Shown here piece by piece: positions 42,218-50,505 of a stretch of DNA of 64,000 nucleotides. The number at the start of each line of letters is the position of its first letter. The first letter of the stretch is position 1. A program made the position numbers and the translations under genes. The notes under the pieces are model-generated. The model made no database searches, was not told the origin of the DNA, and saw only the letters and a program-made list of their open reading frames with translations. Origin of the DNA: Tepidibacter hydrothermalis (GTDB taxonomy: Bacteria > Bacillota > Clostridia > Peptostreptococcales > Peptostreptococcaceae); contig NZ_CP120733.1 in assembly GCF_029542625.1 (NCBI RefSeq), forward strand, positions 1,860,001-1,924,000, written 5' to 3'.

Positions 42218-42757
42218 CTATTTTGATATATTTTTTATCAACATTTTCCCTTCATTAAAAGCTTTTATATTTAACTCTTCACTTCCTTGAGGTACTCTTG
42301 CCAATATCGCCTGTTTTAAACTTTCGTCTTTGATATCCTCAATAAGTTCTTTAATAGCGCCTAATGCAACTATGTTTGAAACCATTTGTTTTCCTATTTT
42401 TTCTTTAGCTGTATTTATTATAGGTATCTTATAACAAAAGTCGGTATATATATTATCCCCTATATTGACGCAAGAATCAACTAGCAATATAGATTTTTTC
42501 TTTATATTTTTTGCATATTTGTCAAAAGATTTTTGTGTTAGACATAAAAGTAAATCTGGGCTATTAACTTTTGGATAATTTATATCGTTATCACTTATTA
42601 TAACTTCTGATTTACTAGCACCCCCTCTAGCCTCTGGTCCATATGATTGACTTTGAACTGCATTAAATCCATTTTTTATAACACTTTCAGCTAATATTAT
42701 ACCAGCAAGTATCAATCCTTGCCCTCCAGATCCAGTTAATCTCAATTCCTTTTTCAT
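42218..42757 (-). CDS. korC: 2-oxoacid:ferredoxin oxidoreductase gamma subunit
   Basis: 179 residues of the pyruvate/ketoacid oxidoreductase gamma domain: RLTGSGGQGLILAGIILAES, SYGPEARGGASKSEVIIS and MVSNIVALGAIKELI. With KorA, KorB and KorD it forms the complex that decarboxylates a 2-oxoacid to acyl-CoA and reduces ferredoxin. Overlaps korB by four bases (ATGA). Confidence 0.93.
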   Translation of the reverse strand: MKKELRLTGSGGQGLILAGIILAESVIKNGFNAVQSQSYGPEARGGASKSEVIISDNDINYPKVNSPDLLLCLTQKSFDKYAKNIKKKSILLVDSCVNIGDNIYTDFCYKIPIINTAKEKIGKQMVSNIVALGAIKELIEDIKDESLKQAILARVPQGSEELNIKAFNEGKMLIKNISK

Positions 42758-43581
42758 ATAGACATCTCCTTTTTAAACATATCTATAATTTTAAAATATT
42801 CTTCTATATATTCAGGTTCCTTGACATCTTTAAATTCTCCCATAAATATCTTGTTTTTCACATCATCTTTACTTAACTTATCTTTAGCTGATATATCAAT
42901 AAATTTATGTTTCATTTCTTTTATCAAGTCAACCGCACTACCTTTTTTATTTTTTCTTCCATAATAAGTAGGACAAGCACTTACCCCCTCTACTAAAGAG
43001 AACCCTTTATGTTTTATACCTTTTTTAACATATTCAACCATTTTGTTCACATGGTATACAGTTGATCTAGCTACATAAGTAGCTCCTGCACCTGATGCTA
43101 GTTGACAAATGTCAAATGCTTTGTCTATATTTCCATAAGGTGCTGTAGTACCTTTTTCTTTATTTGGAGTAGTAGGAGAATATTGTCCACCTGTCATTCC
43201 GTATATATTATTATTGAATATAATAGTAGTTATATCTATGTTTCTTCTACATGCATGTATCAAATGATTTCCACCAATAGCACTGGCATCCCCATCTCCA
43301 GATATAACTATAACCTTTAAATCAGGATTTGCAACCTTAAGACCAGTTGCAAATGCGATTGCTCTTCCATGTGTTGTATGTAAAGTATTAAAATCCATAT
43401 ATCCTGCTGCTCTTGATGAGCACCCTATACCAGATACTATACACACTTTATCTTTATCTAAATTAGATTCTTCTATGGCAACAGCTATGGCTCTCATCAA
43501 TATTCCATGCCCACATCCTGGACACCAAATATGTGGAAGTCTATCTACTCTAAAATTATTTTTTATTATTCTGCTAGGCAT
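42754..43581 (-). CDS. korB: 2-oxoacid:ferredoxin oxidoreductase beta subunit (TPP binding)
   Basis: 275 residues. CPGCGHG at the N-terminus, then TPP/Mg motif VISGDGDASAIGGNHLIHACRR in part with NNNIYGMTGGQ. Cysteines (CPGC, and another at the GIGCSSRAAGY stretch) can bind a [4Fe-4S] cluster as in this class. It overlaps korA by 16 bases with its ribosome site inside korA. Confidence 0.95.
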   Translation of the reverse strand: MPSRIIKNNFRVDRLPHIWCPGCGHGILMRAIAVAIEESNLDKDKVCIVSGIGCSSRAAGYMDFNTLHTTHGRAIAFATGLKVANPDLKVIVISGDGDASAIGGNHLIHACRRNIDITTIIFNNNIYGMTGGQYSPTTPNKEKGTTAPYGNIDKAFDICQLASGAGATYVARSTVYHVNKMVEYVKKGIKHKGFSLVEGVSACPTYYGRKNKKGSAVDLIKEMKHKFIDISAKDKLSKDDVKNKIFMGEFKDVKEPEYIEEYFKIIDMFKKEMSI

Positions 43582-44717
43582 TTTCCCAATACCCCCTTTA
43601 CGTAATCATTTATGTGTTCAGGAGTTATAATTTCTCCATTAGCTTTATTAATCCCATAAATATTACAATCCGTTTTAACTAACCTCTCTACTTCTTGTCT
43701 TATTTGACCCAAATTCATCTCTGGAACAAATATCATATTTTTATCTTTGCTTACTTGTTTTATCTTTTCTTCTGGAAATGGCCATATTGTTTTTAAAACA
43801 AACATGCCTGCTTTTATTCCTTCATTTCTGAGATTGTTAACTGCTTCTTTAGTGGATCTTGCCATACATCCAAATGTCACAAATAATATATCAGAATCTT
43901 CAATTAGATATTCTTCATATATTAATATATCGTCTAGGTTTGAGTTTATTTTCCCCATTAATCTATTTAGTAGTCTTTCAGCTTCACTAGTACTATTAAC
44001 CGGAAATCCTGTTTCATCATGTACAAGTCCTGTTACATTATATCTATATCCCTCTCCAAAATTAGCCATTGCAGGAACTAAATCTTCAGTATATTCATAT
44101 GCTTTATACTCATCAGATTCTACTTGAGGTTTTTTTCTATCTATTACAAGCATATCTCCTTCATTTGGAACTATTACTTTTTCTCTCATGTGTGCTATAA
44201 CTTCATCCATTAACAATATTACAGGAGTTCTGTATTTTTCTGAAAAATTAAAAGCTTTTACAGTTAGTTCAAACGTTTCACTAACACTAGTTGGTGATAA
44301 CGCTATTATGGGATGATCTGCATGAGTTCCCCATCTCGCCTGCATTACATCTCCTTGTGATGGACTAGTTGGAAGTCCAGTACTAGGTCCACCTCTTTGT
44401 ACATTTACTATTACACATGGTATTTCTGTAATACATGCGTATCCTATATTTTCTTGTTTTAGTGAAAATCCTGGACCACTTGTTGCTGTCATTGATTTTA
44501 ATCCCCCTAATGATCCACCAATAACAGCTGCCATGCTCGCTATTTCATCTTCCATTTGTATAAATTTACCTCCAATTTTAGGAAGCATTGCAGACGATAA
44601 TTCCGCTATCTCAGTTGATGGAGTTATTGGATATCCTGCAAAAAATTTCATGCCTGCATATATAGCCCCCTGTACACATGCCTCATTACCTTGAAGAAAT
44701 TTTATATTATTGTGCAT
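43566..44717 (-). CDS. korA: 2-oxoacid:ferredoxin oxidoreductase alpha subunit
   Basis: 383 residues from the ATG at 44717, nine bases after AAGGGGG. Seen: FLQGNEACVQGAIYAGMKFF, GYPITPSTEIAELSS, MEDEIASMAAVIGGSLGG, TATSGPGFSLKQENIGYA, NVQRGGPSTGLPTSPSQGDV. This matches the 2-oxoglutarate synthase (KorA) or branched-chain VorB type; substrate is not certain. The separate four-subunit arrangement D-A-B-C supports the Kor/Vor class rather than single-chain pyruvate oxidoreductase. Confidence 0.93.
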   Translation of the reverse strand: MHNNIKFLQGNEACVQGAIYAGMKFFAGYPITPSTEIAELSSAMLPKIGGKFIQMEDEIASMAAVIGGSLGGLKSMTATSGPGFSLKQENIGYACITEIPCVIVNVQRGGPSTGLPTSPSQGDVMQARWGTHADHPIIALSPTSVSETFELTVKAFNFSEKYRTPVILLMDEVIAHMREKVIVPNEGDMLVIDRKKPQVESDEYKAYEYTEDLVPAMANFGEGYRYNVTGLVHDETGFPVNSTSEAERLLNRLMGKINSNLDDILIYEEYLIEDSDILFVTFGCMARSTKEAVNNLRNEGIKAGMFVLKTIWPFPEEKIKQVSKDKNMIFVPEMNLGQIRQEVERLVKTDCNIYGINKANGEIITPEHINDYVKGVLGKCLAE

Positions 44718-44934
44718 ACGATTCATCCCCCTTACACATAGATTCTTCTAAGTATATTGCATAGTCAGGACATCTCATTTCACATAATCCACATTTTATA
44801 CATTTATCTTCTTGAGTTATACTAACCTTGTCATCGATTATATGCAAAATTTTTTTAGGACAAAATTCTACGCATATTCCGCAGCCCTTGCACCAATCAT
44901 ATTTTATAACTATATGTTTATCATCCCCTGGCAT
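44707..44934 (-). CDS. korD: 2-oxoacid:ferredoxin oxidoreductase delta subunit (2x[4Fe-4S] ferredoxin)
   Basis: 75 residues from the ATG at 44934, which has GGGGG at good spacing; longer upstream starts lack a site. Two complete CxxCxxCxxxCP sets: CKGCGICVEFCP and CIKCGLCEMRCP. It carries electrons from the TPP/FeS subunit to ferredoxin. First gene of the operon; overlaps korA by 11 bases. Confidence 0.92.
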   Translation of the reverse strand: MPGDDKHIVIKYDWCKGCGICVEFCPKKILHIIDDKVSITQEDKCIKCGLCEMRCPDYAIYLEESMCKGDESYAQ

Positions 44935-45122
44935 TTTTTTACCCCCAATGCATTTTAGAATTTTTATTAACTTCATGTTATCAAACTTTTCGAGATTTTG
45001 CAATTTAAATTTCATTTTTACTTTTTTATCCTTCATTTTGAAATTATTCTTTCTTTATTCTAAAAATTCCAAACGTGTATATTCCAATATTTTACATGTT
45101 TTCCTTCTTCATTTTACCCAAT

Positions 45123-45155
45123 AAAAAAATAACCCTTATATATAAGGGTTATTTT
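45123..45155 (-). terminator. Terminator of the rluB-GNAT-mnmM operon
   Basis: AATAACCCTTA and TAAGGGTTATT, with A and T runs, directly after the mnmM stop. Confidence 0.85.
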
Positions 45156-45731
45156 CTAATCAACTTTTTTTTCTACCAATATAAGTTGAGGAGGGTTATT
45201 TTTTTGATTTTTAAAACTACATTTTAAGACATCAAAATTCTTTTGTTCTAAGTTGAACAATAAATCTTCTATAGCTTCTTTTTCTTCTACACCACCATCG
45301 TGTCCTAAATATATACAAATACTTAGTATTCCATTTTTTTTCAAAAGATCAAGTGATTTTTTTAATGCTGCAATAGTTGTATCTGCTTTAGTTTTTATAT
45401 TGTGATCTAATTTAGGTAAATAACCTAAATTGAAAAATATAGAATCTACTTTTTCATTTATGTATTTATCCATATTTTCATGCCCATCTAATATCAACGT
45501 AACATTATTGAATAATTTTTCTTTTTCCAATCTTTTTTTAGTATTTTCTATAGCTTCTTTTTGTATATCAAAACCATAAACTTTACCAGTATTCCCTACC
45601 TTTTCAGCTAAATATTGTGTATCATATCCGTTACCAACAGTAGCATCTATCACTACACAACCTTCTTTAATTATGTCTTTATTTATTAATTTAGTTAAAT
45701 CAGTTACATTAGTTAAATATTTAGATCTCAT
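45156..45731 (-). CDS. mnmM: tRNA wobble-uridine methyltransferase MnmM (YtqB family)
   Basis: 191 residues. SAM motif VVIDATVGNGYDTQYLAEKVG, FNLGYLPKLDHNIKT, IYLGHDGGVEEKEAIE and NNPPQLILVEK match YtqB. That family was shown to methylate nm5(s2)U34 of tRNA, filling the role of the MnmC methylase domain missing in Gram-positives. Older annotation is rRNA methylase. It lies nine bases after the GNAT gene in a three-gene unit with rluB. Confidence 0.88.
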   Translation of the reverse strand: MRSKYLTNVTDLTKLINKDIIKEGCVVIDATVGNGYDTQYLAEKVGNTGKVYGFDIQKEAIENTKKRLEKEKLFNNVTLILDGHENMDKYINEKVDSIFFNLGYLPKLDHNIKTKADTTIAALKKSLDLLKKNGILSICIYLGHDGGVEEKEAIEDLLFNLEQKNFDVLKCSFKNQKNNPPQLILVEKKVD

Positions 45732-45740
45732 TTTTTTCTC

Positions 45741-46178
45741 CTAACCTTCCTTGTTACTTTTGCAAGGATTTTTAAAAAAGTCTGCAAGTTTTAAATATAA
45801 ATATTCATTTTCATTTATATCTATTTCTAATAAAAAATCTCTATTCTCTAATTCCTTAAACCCTATATTCCTATAAAAATTTATTGGATCGCATTTTTTA
45901 ACCATAAATATATTTATTCCATTAAGATCTGCCATATTTAATAAAGATTTTATAAGGCCATCTTTTAGAACTCCCTCTAATGTCTTATCGAGTATATTGA
46001 TTGTACTTAAAAAAGCTACATTATTTTTAATTTCATACCCTGCAAATCCTAAAAGTTTTTCATTTTCATATGCACACAATATATTTTGTTTTATTTTGCT
46101 GTAGTCTACATTCTCTTCATCTAGAATACTTTTAATACTAATTTCACTTTTTTCATACATTTTACAAATGCTTATCAT
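45741..46178 (-). CDS. GNAT-like N-acetyltransferase domain protein
   Basis: 145 residues from the ATG at 46178 after GAGGTGG. The fold pattern (AYENEKLLGFAGYEI, then a helix and INFYRNIGFKELENRDF) is GNAT-like, but the acetyl-CoA pyrophosphate loop (QxxGxG/A) is weak, so it may be divergent or inactive. It sits between rluB and mnmM, both RNA modification genes, which suggests but does not show a ribosome- or tRNA-linked role. Confidence 0.65.
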   Translation of the reverse strand: MISICKMYEKSEISIKSILDEENVDYSKIKQNILCAYENEKLLGFAGYEIKNNVAFLSTINILDKTLEGVLKDGLIKSLLNMADLNGINIFMVKKCDPINFYRNIGFKELENRDFLLEIDINENEYLYLKLADFFKNPCKSNKEG

Positions 46179-46193
46179 TATTTCCACCTCTAA

Positions 46194-46901
46194 TTATAAA
46201 GATTTTAAATAATTTATTTCCTTTTGAGTTAAGTGTCTATATTCTCCTACTTTAAGATTTCCAAGTTGTATATTTCCTATAGCTGCTCTTTTTAAAGATA
46301 AAACAGGATGGCCTATGGCTTTACACATTTTTCTTACTTGTCTATTTTTGCCTTCATGTATTTTAATTTCACACATACTTTGTTTTTCCTCTTTTTTTAT
46401 AATTTTGAATTCTGCTGGTGCAGTTGTATAATCGTCTATTTTTAATCCAGATTCAAATTGTTTTATTTTTATTTTATCAGGTACTAATTTAAGTCTCGCT
46501 AAGTAAGTTTTAACAATCTCATGCTTAGGATGAGTAAGCCTATATGTAAGATCTCCATCATTGGTTAATATTAAAAGTCCAGATGTTTCATAGTCAAGTC
46601 TTCCTATTGGATATATCCTTTCATCAATATCTTTAACCAAATCTAATACTGTTTTTCTATTAAACTGATCTTTTACAGTTGTAACGTATCCTTCTGGCTT
46701 ATTTATAAGTATATATACATTTTTTTGTTCTAAGTTTATTATTTTGCCATTAACTTCTACAATATCTTGATTTTCATCAACACTTATCCCTAATTCTTCT
46801 ATTATTTTTCCATTAACTTTTACTTTTTTATTTTGTATTAACTCATCGGATTTTCTTCTCGATGCCACTCCACATAATGCCATATATTTATTCAATCTCA
46901 T
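46194..46901 (-). CDS. rluB: 23S rRNA pseudouridine synthase, RsuA/RluB family
   Basis: Isomerises a uridine in 23S rRNA (U2605 in E. coli RluB, by family). 235 residues. N-terminal S4 domain (RLNKYMALCGVASRRKSDELI) and catalytic domain with the nucleophile Asp in GRLDYETSGLLILTNDGDLT, YLARLKL and HEGKNRQVRKMC. First gene of the unit with the GNAT and mnmM genes. Confidence 0.94.
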   Translation of the reverse strand: MRLNKYMALCGVASRRKSDELIQNKKVKVNGKIIEELGISVDENQDIVEVNGKIINLEQKNVYILINKPEGYVTTVKDQFNRKTVLDLVKDIDERIYPIGRLDYETSGLLILTNDGDLTYRLTHPKHEIVKTYLARLKLVPDKIKIKQFESGLKIDDYTTAPAEFKIIKKEEKQSMCEIKIHEGKNRQVRKMCKAIGHPVLSLKRAAIGNIQLGNLKVGEYRHLTQKEINYLKSL

Positions 46902-47131
46902 AGTAATTCTCCTTTTCTCATTCGTTACTAAAGTATAACTTTTTTATAATTTTTATGATATATTAAAAAAATTTATCTTTCTATTAATAAAGACTTTTTC
47001 ATTATATAGTTATATATGTTTTTTTTCTATAGATTTTAATCAATTTATATTGTTAAAGCCTTGATATAATGTTAAAATACCTCTTATATCATATATTTCA
47101 AATGTCAAAGTTATTTCGTAGGAGGTTTATC

Positions 47132-48223
47132 ATGGTTTCAAGATATAGAACTAAACATATAATTTTTTTACTACTAATATCATTTATTTTGTTCAAATTT
47201 GTAAATAACCCAGAATTTTTTATCCAAAAATTCGAATCCGTGTTAGCTTTAATAAATCCTTTCATTTGGGCTGTTTGTATTGCATATCTTCTCAACCCCA
47301 TAATGACTTATTTTGAAAGAAGATTTAATATGAGAAGATCTTTTAGTATAATGTTAATTTATTTTTTATTAATAAGCATTATAAATTTTACCATTACTAT
47401 ACTATCTCCTAAAATAATAGATAGTATAAATGATTTATCCAAAGATCTTCCAGGATATATGACGACAGCTCAGCAATGGATAAATGAAAATATCATAAAA
47501 TCTAAATTGCTTGAATACAGCAATCCATTTTTAAAAGAAAATTTAAAAGACATAATAAATGAAGTATTAAGTTTTTTAAATATTACATCTAGTAATTTAG
47601 TGACTCAAGCTATTAATATTACTTCTAATTTATTTAATGCTATACTGGGAGTTATAATTTCCATTTATCTTTTAAAGGACAAAGAAAATCTTATATACAA
47701 TATAAAAAGACTTCTATATGCACTTTTAGGAAAATTCAAATCAGATAAAGTTGCAGATTTCTTTAAGATAGTAAATAAGATTTTTTCTCAATACATAATA
47801 GGAAAAGCTATAGATTCTTTAATAATAGGTATTATATGTTTTATTGGTTTATTAATGCTTAAAGTACCTTACGCACTTTTAATCAGTATAATAATATGTG
47901 TATCTAATATGATTCCTTACTTTGGTCCATTTATAGGAGCTGTTCCTGCTATACTTATTACTTTAATAAATAATCCCATACAAGCTATTTGGGTAGCTTT
48001 ATTTATATTATTACTTCAGCAATTTGATGGTCTTTATCTTGGACCTAAGATACTGGGAGATAAAGTAGGTCTTAATCCTTTATGGATTATAGTTGCTGTT
48101 ATATTAGGTGGGGGACTATTTGGTATTGCAGGTATGTTTTTAGGAGTTCCTGCAATGGCTATTATAAAGATACAACTTGAAAAATTTATAAATATAAAAC
48201 TAAAAGATAAGAGCATAATATAA
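47132..48223 (+). CDS. AI-2E family transporter (TqsA/PerM-like)
   Basis: 363 residues from the ATG at 47132, which has AGGAGG; the ATG-like start at 47069 has none. Hydrophobic segments at the N-terminus and five more in the C-terminal half, with the family landmarks WAVCIAYLLNPI, GVIISIYLLKDKENL, PYFGPFIGAVPAILI and LGPKILGDKVGLNPLWIIVAV. Members export autoinducer 2 or act as Na+/H+ antiporters; substrate unknown here. Isolated gene with a long terminator. Confidence 0.9.
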   Translation: MVSRYRTKHIIFLLLISFILFKFVNNPEFFIQKFESVLALINPFIWAVCIAYLLNPIMTYFERRFNMRRSFSIMLIYFLLISIINFTITILSPKIIDSINDLSKDLPGYMTTAQQWINENIIKSKLLEYSNPFLKENLKDIINEVLSFLNITSSNLVTQAINITSNLFNAILGVIISIYLLKDKENLIYNIKRLLYALLGKFKSDKVADFFKIVNKIFSQYIIGKAIDSLIIGIICFIGLLMLKVPYALLISIIICVSNMIPYFGPFIGAVPAILITLINNPIQAIWVALFILLLQQFDGLYLGPKILGDKVGLNPLWIIVAVILGGGLFGIAGMFLGVPAMAIIKIQLEKFINIKLKDKSII

Positions 48224-48228
48224 CAAAA

Positions 48229-48283
48229 TCAAAAGAAGTATGTCATTTTTAAAATTAATTTTTAAAATGACATACTTCTTTTT
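48229..48283 (+). terminator. Long terminator of the AI-2E transporter
   Basis: AAAAGAAGTATGTCATTTT side pairs with AAAATGACATACTTCTTTT, with a T run; about 26-bp stem with two A/T mismatches. Confidence 0.85.
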
Positions 48284-48400
48284 TATAATTTCCGTTACAA
48301 ATTTCAAAAAATTTACATTCAAAATCTTTATAATAAGATTTTTTTATACAAAAAAGTAAAAAACTTCAAATATATAATTTGTTCCATTGGTTAAATTAAT

Positions 48401-48548
48401 ATAAAGTGAAACTTGATTCAGATGAAATTTTAACTTTAAATGAATTTATAGTTTCGCAAGTAATCTTTGAATAAACTAATCTAGAAGCTATACAGTTCTT
48501 ATCATAAACATTGCTTTAACTTATATAGATCTATTAGCTTCTCAATCA
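48401..48548 (+). repeat. Structured repeat, copy C, opposite strand
   Basis: Plus-strand sense begins AAAGTGAAACTTGATTCAGATG, and later has AACTAATCTAGAAGCTAT and AGTTCTTATC, aligning with the operon sense of copies B and D. The central hairpin has diverged. The following plus-strand gene starts 27 bases later, so it keeps the same gene-relative orientation as the other copies. Confidence 0.65.
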
Positions 48549-48574
48549 AGTATATTTTAAAAGGAGGTAAATCA

Positions 48575-48724
48575 ATGTATAGACATACTAAAAACAAATC
48601 ATGTAATGATAGATTAGAATTTGCTGATGAATTGAATCTACCTAATTCTCAACATCCAAAACAAACAGGCTCTGTAAGCCAAAATACAAGTAAACCACTA
48701 CCTAAAAAGTATAAAAAAAAGTAA
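48575..48724 (+). CDS. Small hypothetical Lys-rich protein, 49 residues
   Basis: Begins MYRHTKNKSCNDRLEFADEL and ends KPLPKKYKKK. AAAGGAGG precedes the ATG and a terminator follows the stop, so it is a plausible gene although very short. The sequence is polar, Asn/Gln/Lys-rich and lacks hydrophobic segments, like small spore or nucleic-acid-associated proteins, but I do not recognise it. Structured repeat copy C forms its leader. Confidence 0.6.
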   Translation: MYRHTKNKSCNDRLEFADELNLPNSQHPKQTGSVSQNTSKPLPKKYKKK

Positions 48725-48730
48725 ATAAAT

Positions 48731-48763
48731 AAAAAATGGGCTATTAGAACAAGCCCATTTTTA
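48731..48763. terminator. Bidirectional terminator
   Basis: AAAATGGGCT and AGCCCATTTT with runs on both sides, between the 49-residue gene and the metal exporter end. Confidence 0.82.
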
Positions 48764-49979
48764 TTTCTACAAAGTAAATTATAACTCCAATAACTAGAGC
48801 TGGTATTGTAGTTATAATAGTTGCCCATAATGATGACTTTTTATCTATAGCCAAAAGTGGAAATAAAGCATCTCCATCCTGCGATATCGCATTTGAAACT
48901 AACGCTGCAAAAGGAACCATTCCTCTTGTAAATAAAGTTACAAAAATAACCTGAGGACCACAACCTGGTATTAATCCAACCAAAGCTCCTACTATAACAG
49001 CTAATAAGCCTTGAGACACCATAATATTAGTAAGTATAAGTTCACCTGAAGCATAGTTTCCATTACCTATTATAAATATAGATATTTCATATATTAAATA
49101 TGCAACATATACCCAAGTCGATACAAATGCAGTTTCTTGAGCATTATGTATCAAAGTTTCTTTTAAAGACATTCTTTTAAGTTCTTCTTCCTCGTGTGTA
49201 TCATCTTGCAAAAACTTATTACTCATTATCATCATTATTATAGATATAACTGTACCTATTATACCAATGATCTTACCTAAATTTTTTATGCCTAAAGTAT
49301 TTACATCTATTTGAAAAAGTAACATAACTCCTAAAATAAAACCTACGAATATAAAACCCCAATATATATAAAAACCACTATGAGTTATTTTATAACCTAT
49401 ACTATTAATATTCTGATGCCCTTTAGCATTATGATGAAGAGCTATGTCAATTTCATCACCTTCCTCATGTCCAATATGCATATAATTAATACTCATATTT
49501 TGAACTGTATGATCAGATTCCTCATTTATCTTTTTAATTTCTTGATTTGGTAATTTAGTAATATTTTTTATAAGTTTTTCTCCTACTTTATAATAATCCA
49601 CTATATATCCTGTTATTACGGCTACTATAAAAGATATTGCACTAACTACTATATACTGTATTGGCAGTGTTGATATTATTACAAAAGCAGAATCCCCCAT
49701 AGTTGCTATCAGAGTTGCTATTATAGTCCCATAACTAACCTTTCCTTTAACGAATAGAGGCATTATAAATATTGCCCCTCCACACCCAGGAGTTAATCCC
49801 AGTAAAGCACCTAATATAGGCTGTATTTTTTTTGACTTTTCTATACTTTCTACAAATTTTCCAGATTTCTTATAGTTTATATATCCGAATAAAAGCAGTA
49901 CTACTCCTACGAATACACTAACTTGTAAAAATGCATTTTCAGCACTAGCTAAAATTATATTTAATATCTCTCTTATCAT
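48744..49979 (-). CDS. Putative 10-TM heavy-metal exporter (DUF2899/ArsP_2; annotated elsewhere as putative manganese transporter)
   Basis: 411-residue membrane protein made of two repeats, each with a GxxPGCG loop: LGLTPGCGGAIFIMPLF near residue 57 and VGLIPGCGPQVIFVTLF near residue 350. The central cytosolic or external loop (about 150-200) is His-, Asp- and Glu-rich (HIGHEEGDEID, HHNAKGH), a likely metal-binding region. The promoter overlaps a Fur-box-like sequence with 16 of 19 matches, so expression is probably iron-controlled. Ion and direction are inferred, not shown. Confidence 0.82.
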   Translation of the reverse strand: MIREILNIILASAENAFLQVSVFVGVVLLLFGYINYKKSGKFVESIEKSKKIQPILGALLGLTPGCGGAIFIMPLFVKGKVSYGTIIATLIATMGDSAFVIISTLPIQYIVVSAISFIVAVITGYIVDYYKVGEKLIKNITKLPNQEIKKINEESDHTVQNMSINYMHIGHEEGDEIDIALHHNAKGHQNINSIGYKITHSGFYIYWGFIFVGFILGVMLLFQIDVNTLGIKNLGKIIGIIGTVISIIMMIMSNKFLQDDTHEEEELKRMSLKETLIHNAQETAFVSTWVYVAYLIYEISIFIIGNGNYASGELILTNIMVSQGLLAVIVGALVGLIPGCGPQVIFVTLFTRGMVPFAALVSNAISQDGDALFPLLAIDKKSSLWATIITTIPALVIGVIIYFVEIKMGLF

Positions 49980-50060
49980 ATATTTTCCCTTCTCCTTTCT
50001 ATATTTTATATAATACCCTTTAATTTATATTTTAAAATTTTTATTCATTTGTTTTTAATT

Positions 50061-50079
50061 GATATTGATTATTATTTTC
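50061..50079 (-). promoter_or_regulatory. Fur box overlapping the metal exporter promoter
   Basis: On the minus strand, GAAAATAATAATCAATATC matches the 19-bp Fur consensus GATAATGATAATCATTATC at 16 positions. It starts two bases after a TATAAT (-10) with a TGTTCA (-35) 17 bases further up, so binding would block transcription initiation. Confidence 0.75.
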
Positions 50080-50111
50080 AATTATATCATATTAATTTAA
50101 TTTTGAACATA
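50080..50111 (-). promoter_or_regulatory. Promoter of the metal exporter
   Basis: TATAAT just before the Fur box and TGTTCA about 17 bases upstream on the minus strand; the leader to the ATG is about 100 bases. Confidence 0.6.
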
Positions 50112-50184
50112 TATTTAAAAATTTAAATATTGTATCAATTTTAATTTTTATATCATAAATTAATACAAGAAAGGAGGGAAATGC

Positions 50185-50457
50185 ATGTTTTTTTATAATC
50201 GACAACAACCACCCGGACCTCCACCATCATATACACCTAAAAAACCAAGTACAGGTCCGGGGCTAAAAATGGTAGATCCAGGCGCTATCAGATTCTGTCG
50301 TTATAAATTCACTTATATATGGCTTGAAAATGGACGAAGCTTCTGGACATGGCTAGTATTTGTAGGTCCTACCTCTGTAGCTGGCTTTAGATGGATGAGA
50401 GGCGGTTGGAGATTCTGGGGAACAGATATTAGAAATATAGATAGTTTTTCATGCTAA
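50185..50457 (+). CDS. Small Pro-rich/aromatic hypothetical protein, 90 residues
   Basis: N-terminal Pro-rich tract (QQPPGPPPSYTP), then a compact Trp/Arg/Phe-rich domain: FCRYKFTYIWLENGRSFW, GPTSVAGFRWMRGGWRFWG, ending IDSFSC. Two Cys. Such proteins occur in clostridial genomes, but I know of no function. The Pro-rich tail recalls spore-surface or exosporium proteins (speculative). AGGAGGG precedes the ATG; a terminator follows. Confidence 0.7.
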   Translation: MFFYNRQQPPGPPPSYTPKKPSTGPGLKMVDPGAIRFCRYKFTYIWLENGRSFWTWLVFVGPTSVAGFRWMRGGWRFWGTDIRNIDSFSC

Positions 50458-50487
50458 AAAATACCAGTCAAAAGACTGGTATTTTTT
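50456..50487. terminator. Bidirectional terminator between the 90-residue gene and proC
   Basis: AAAAAATACCAGTC and GACTGGTATTTTTT with a four-base loop. Confidence 0.85.
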
Positions 50488-50505
50488 AATATAGCAAATT
50501 TTAAA

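Larger units (their letters stand above)
48224..48574. other. Gap between AI-2E transporter and a small gene
   Basis: About 350 bases: a terminator, AT-rich DNA, and structured repeat copy C ending about 15 bases before the ribosome site of the next small gene. Confidence 0.6.
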
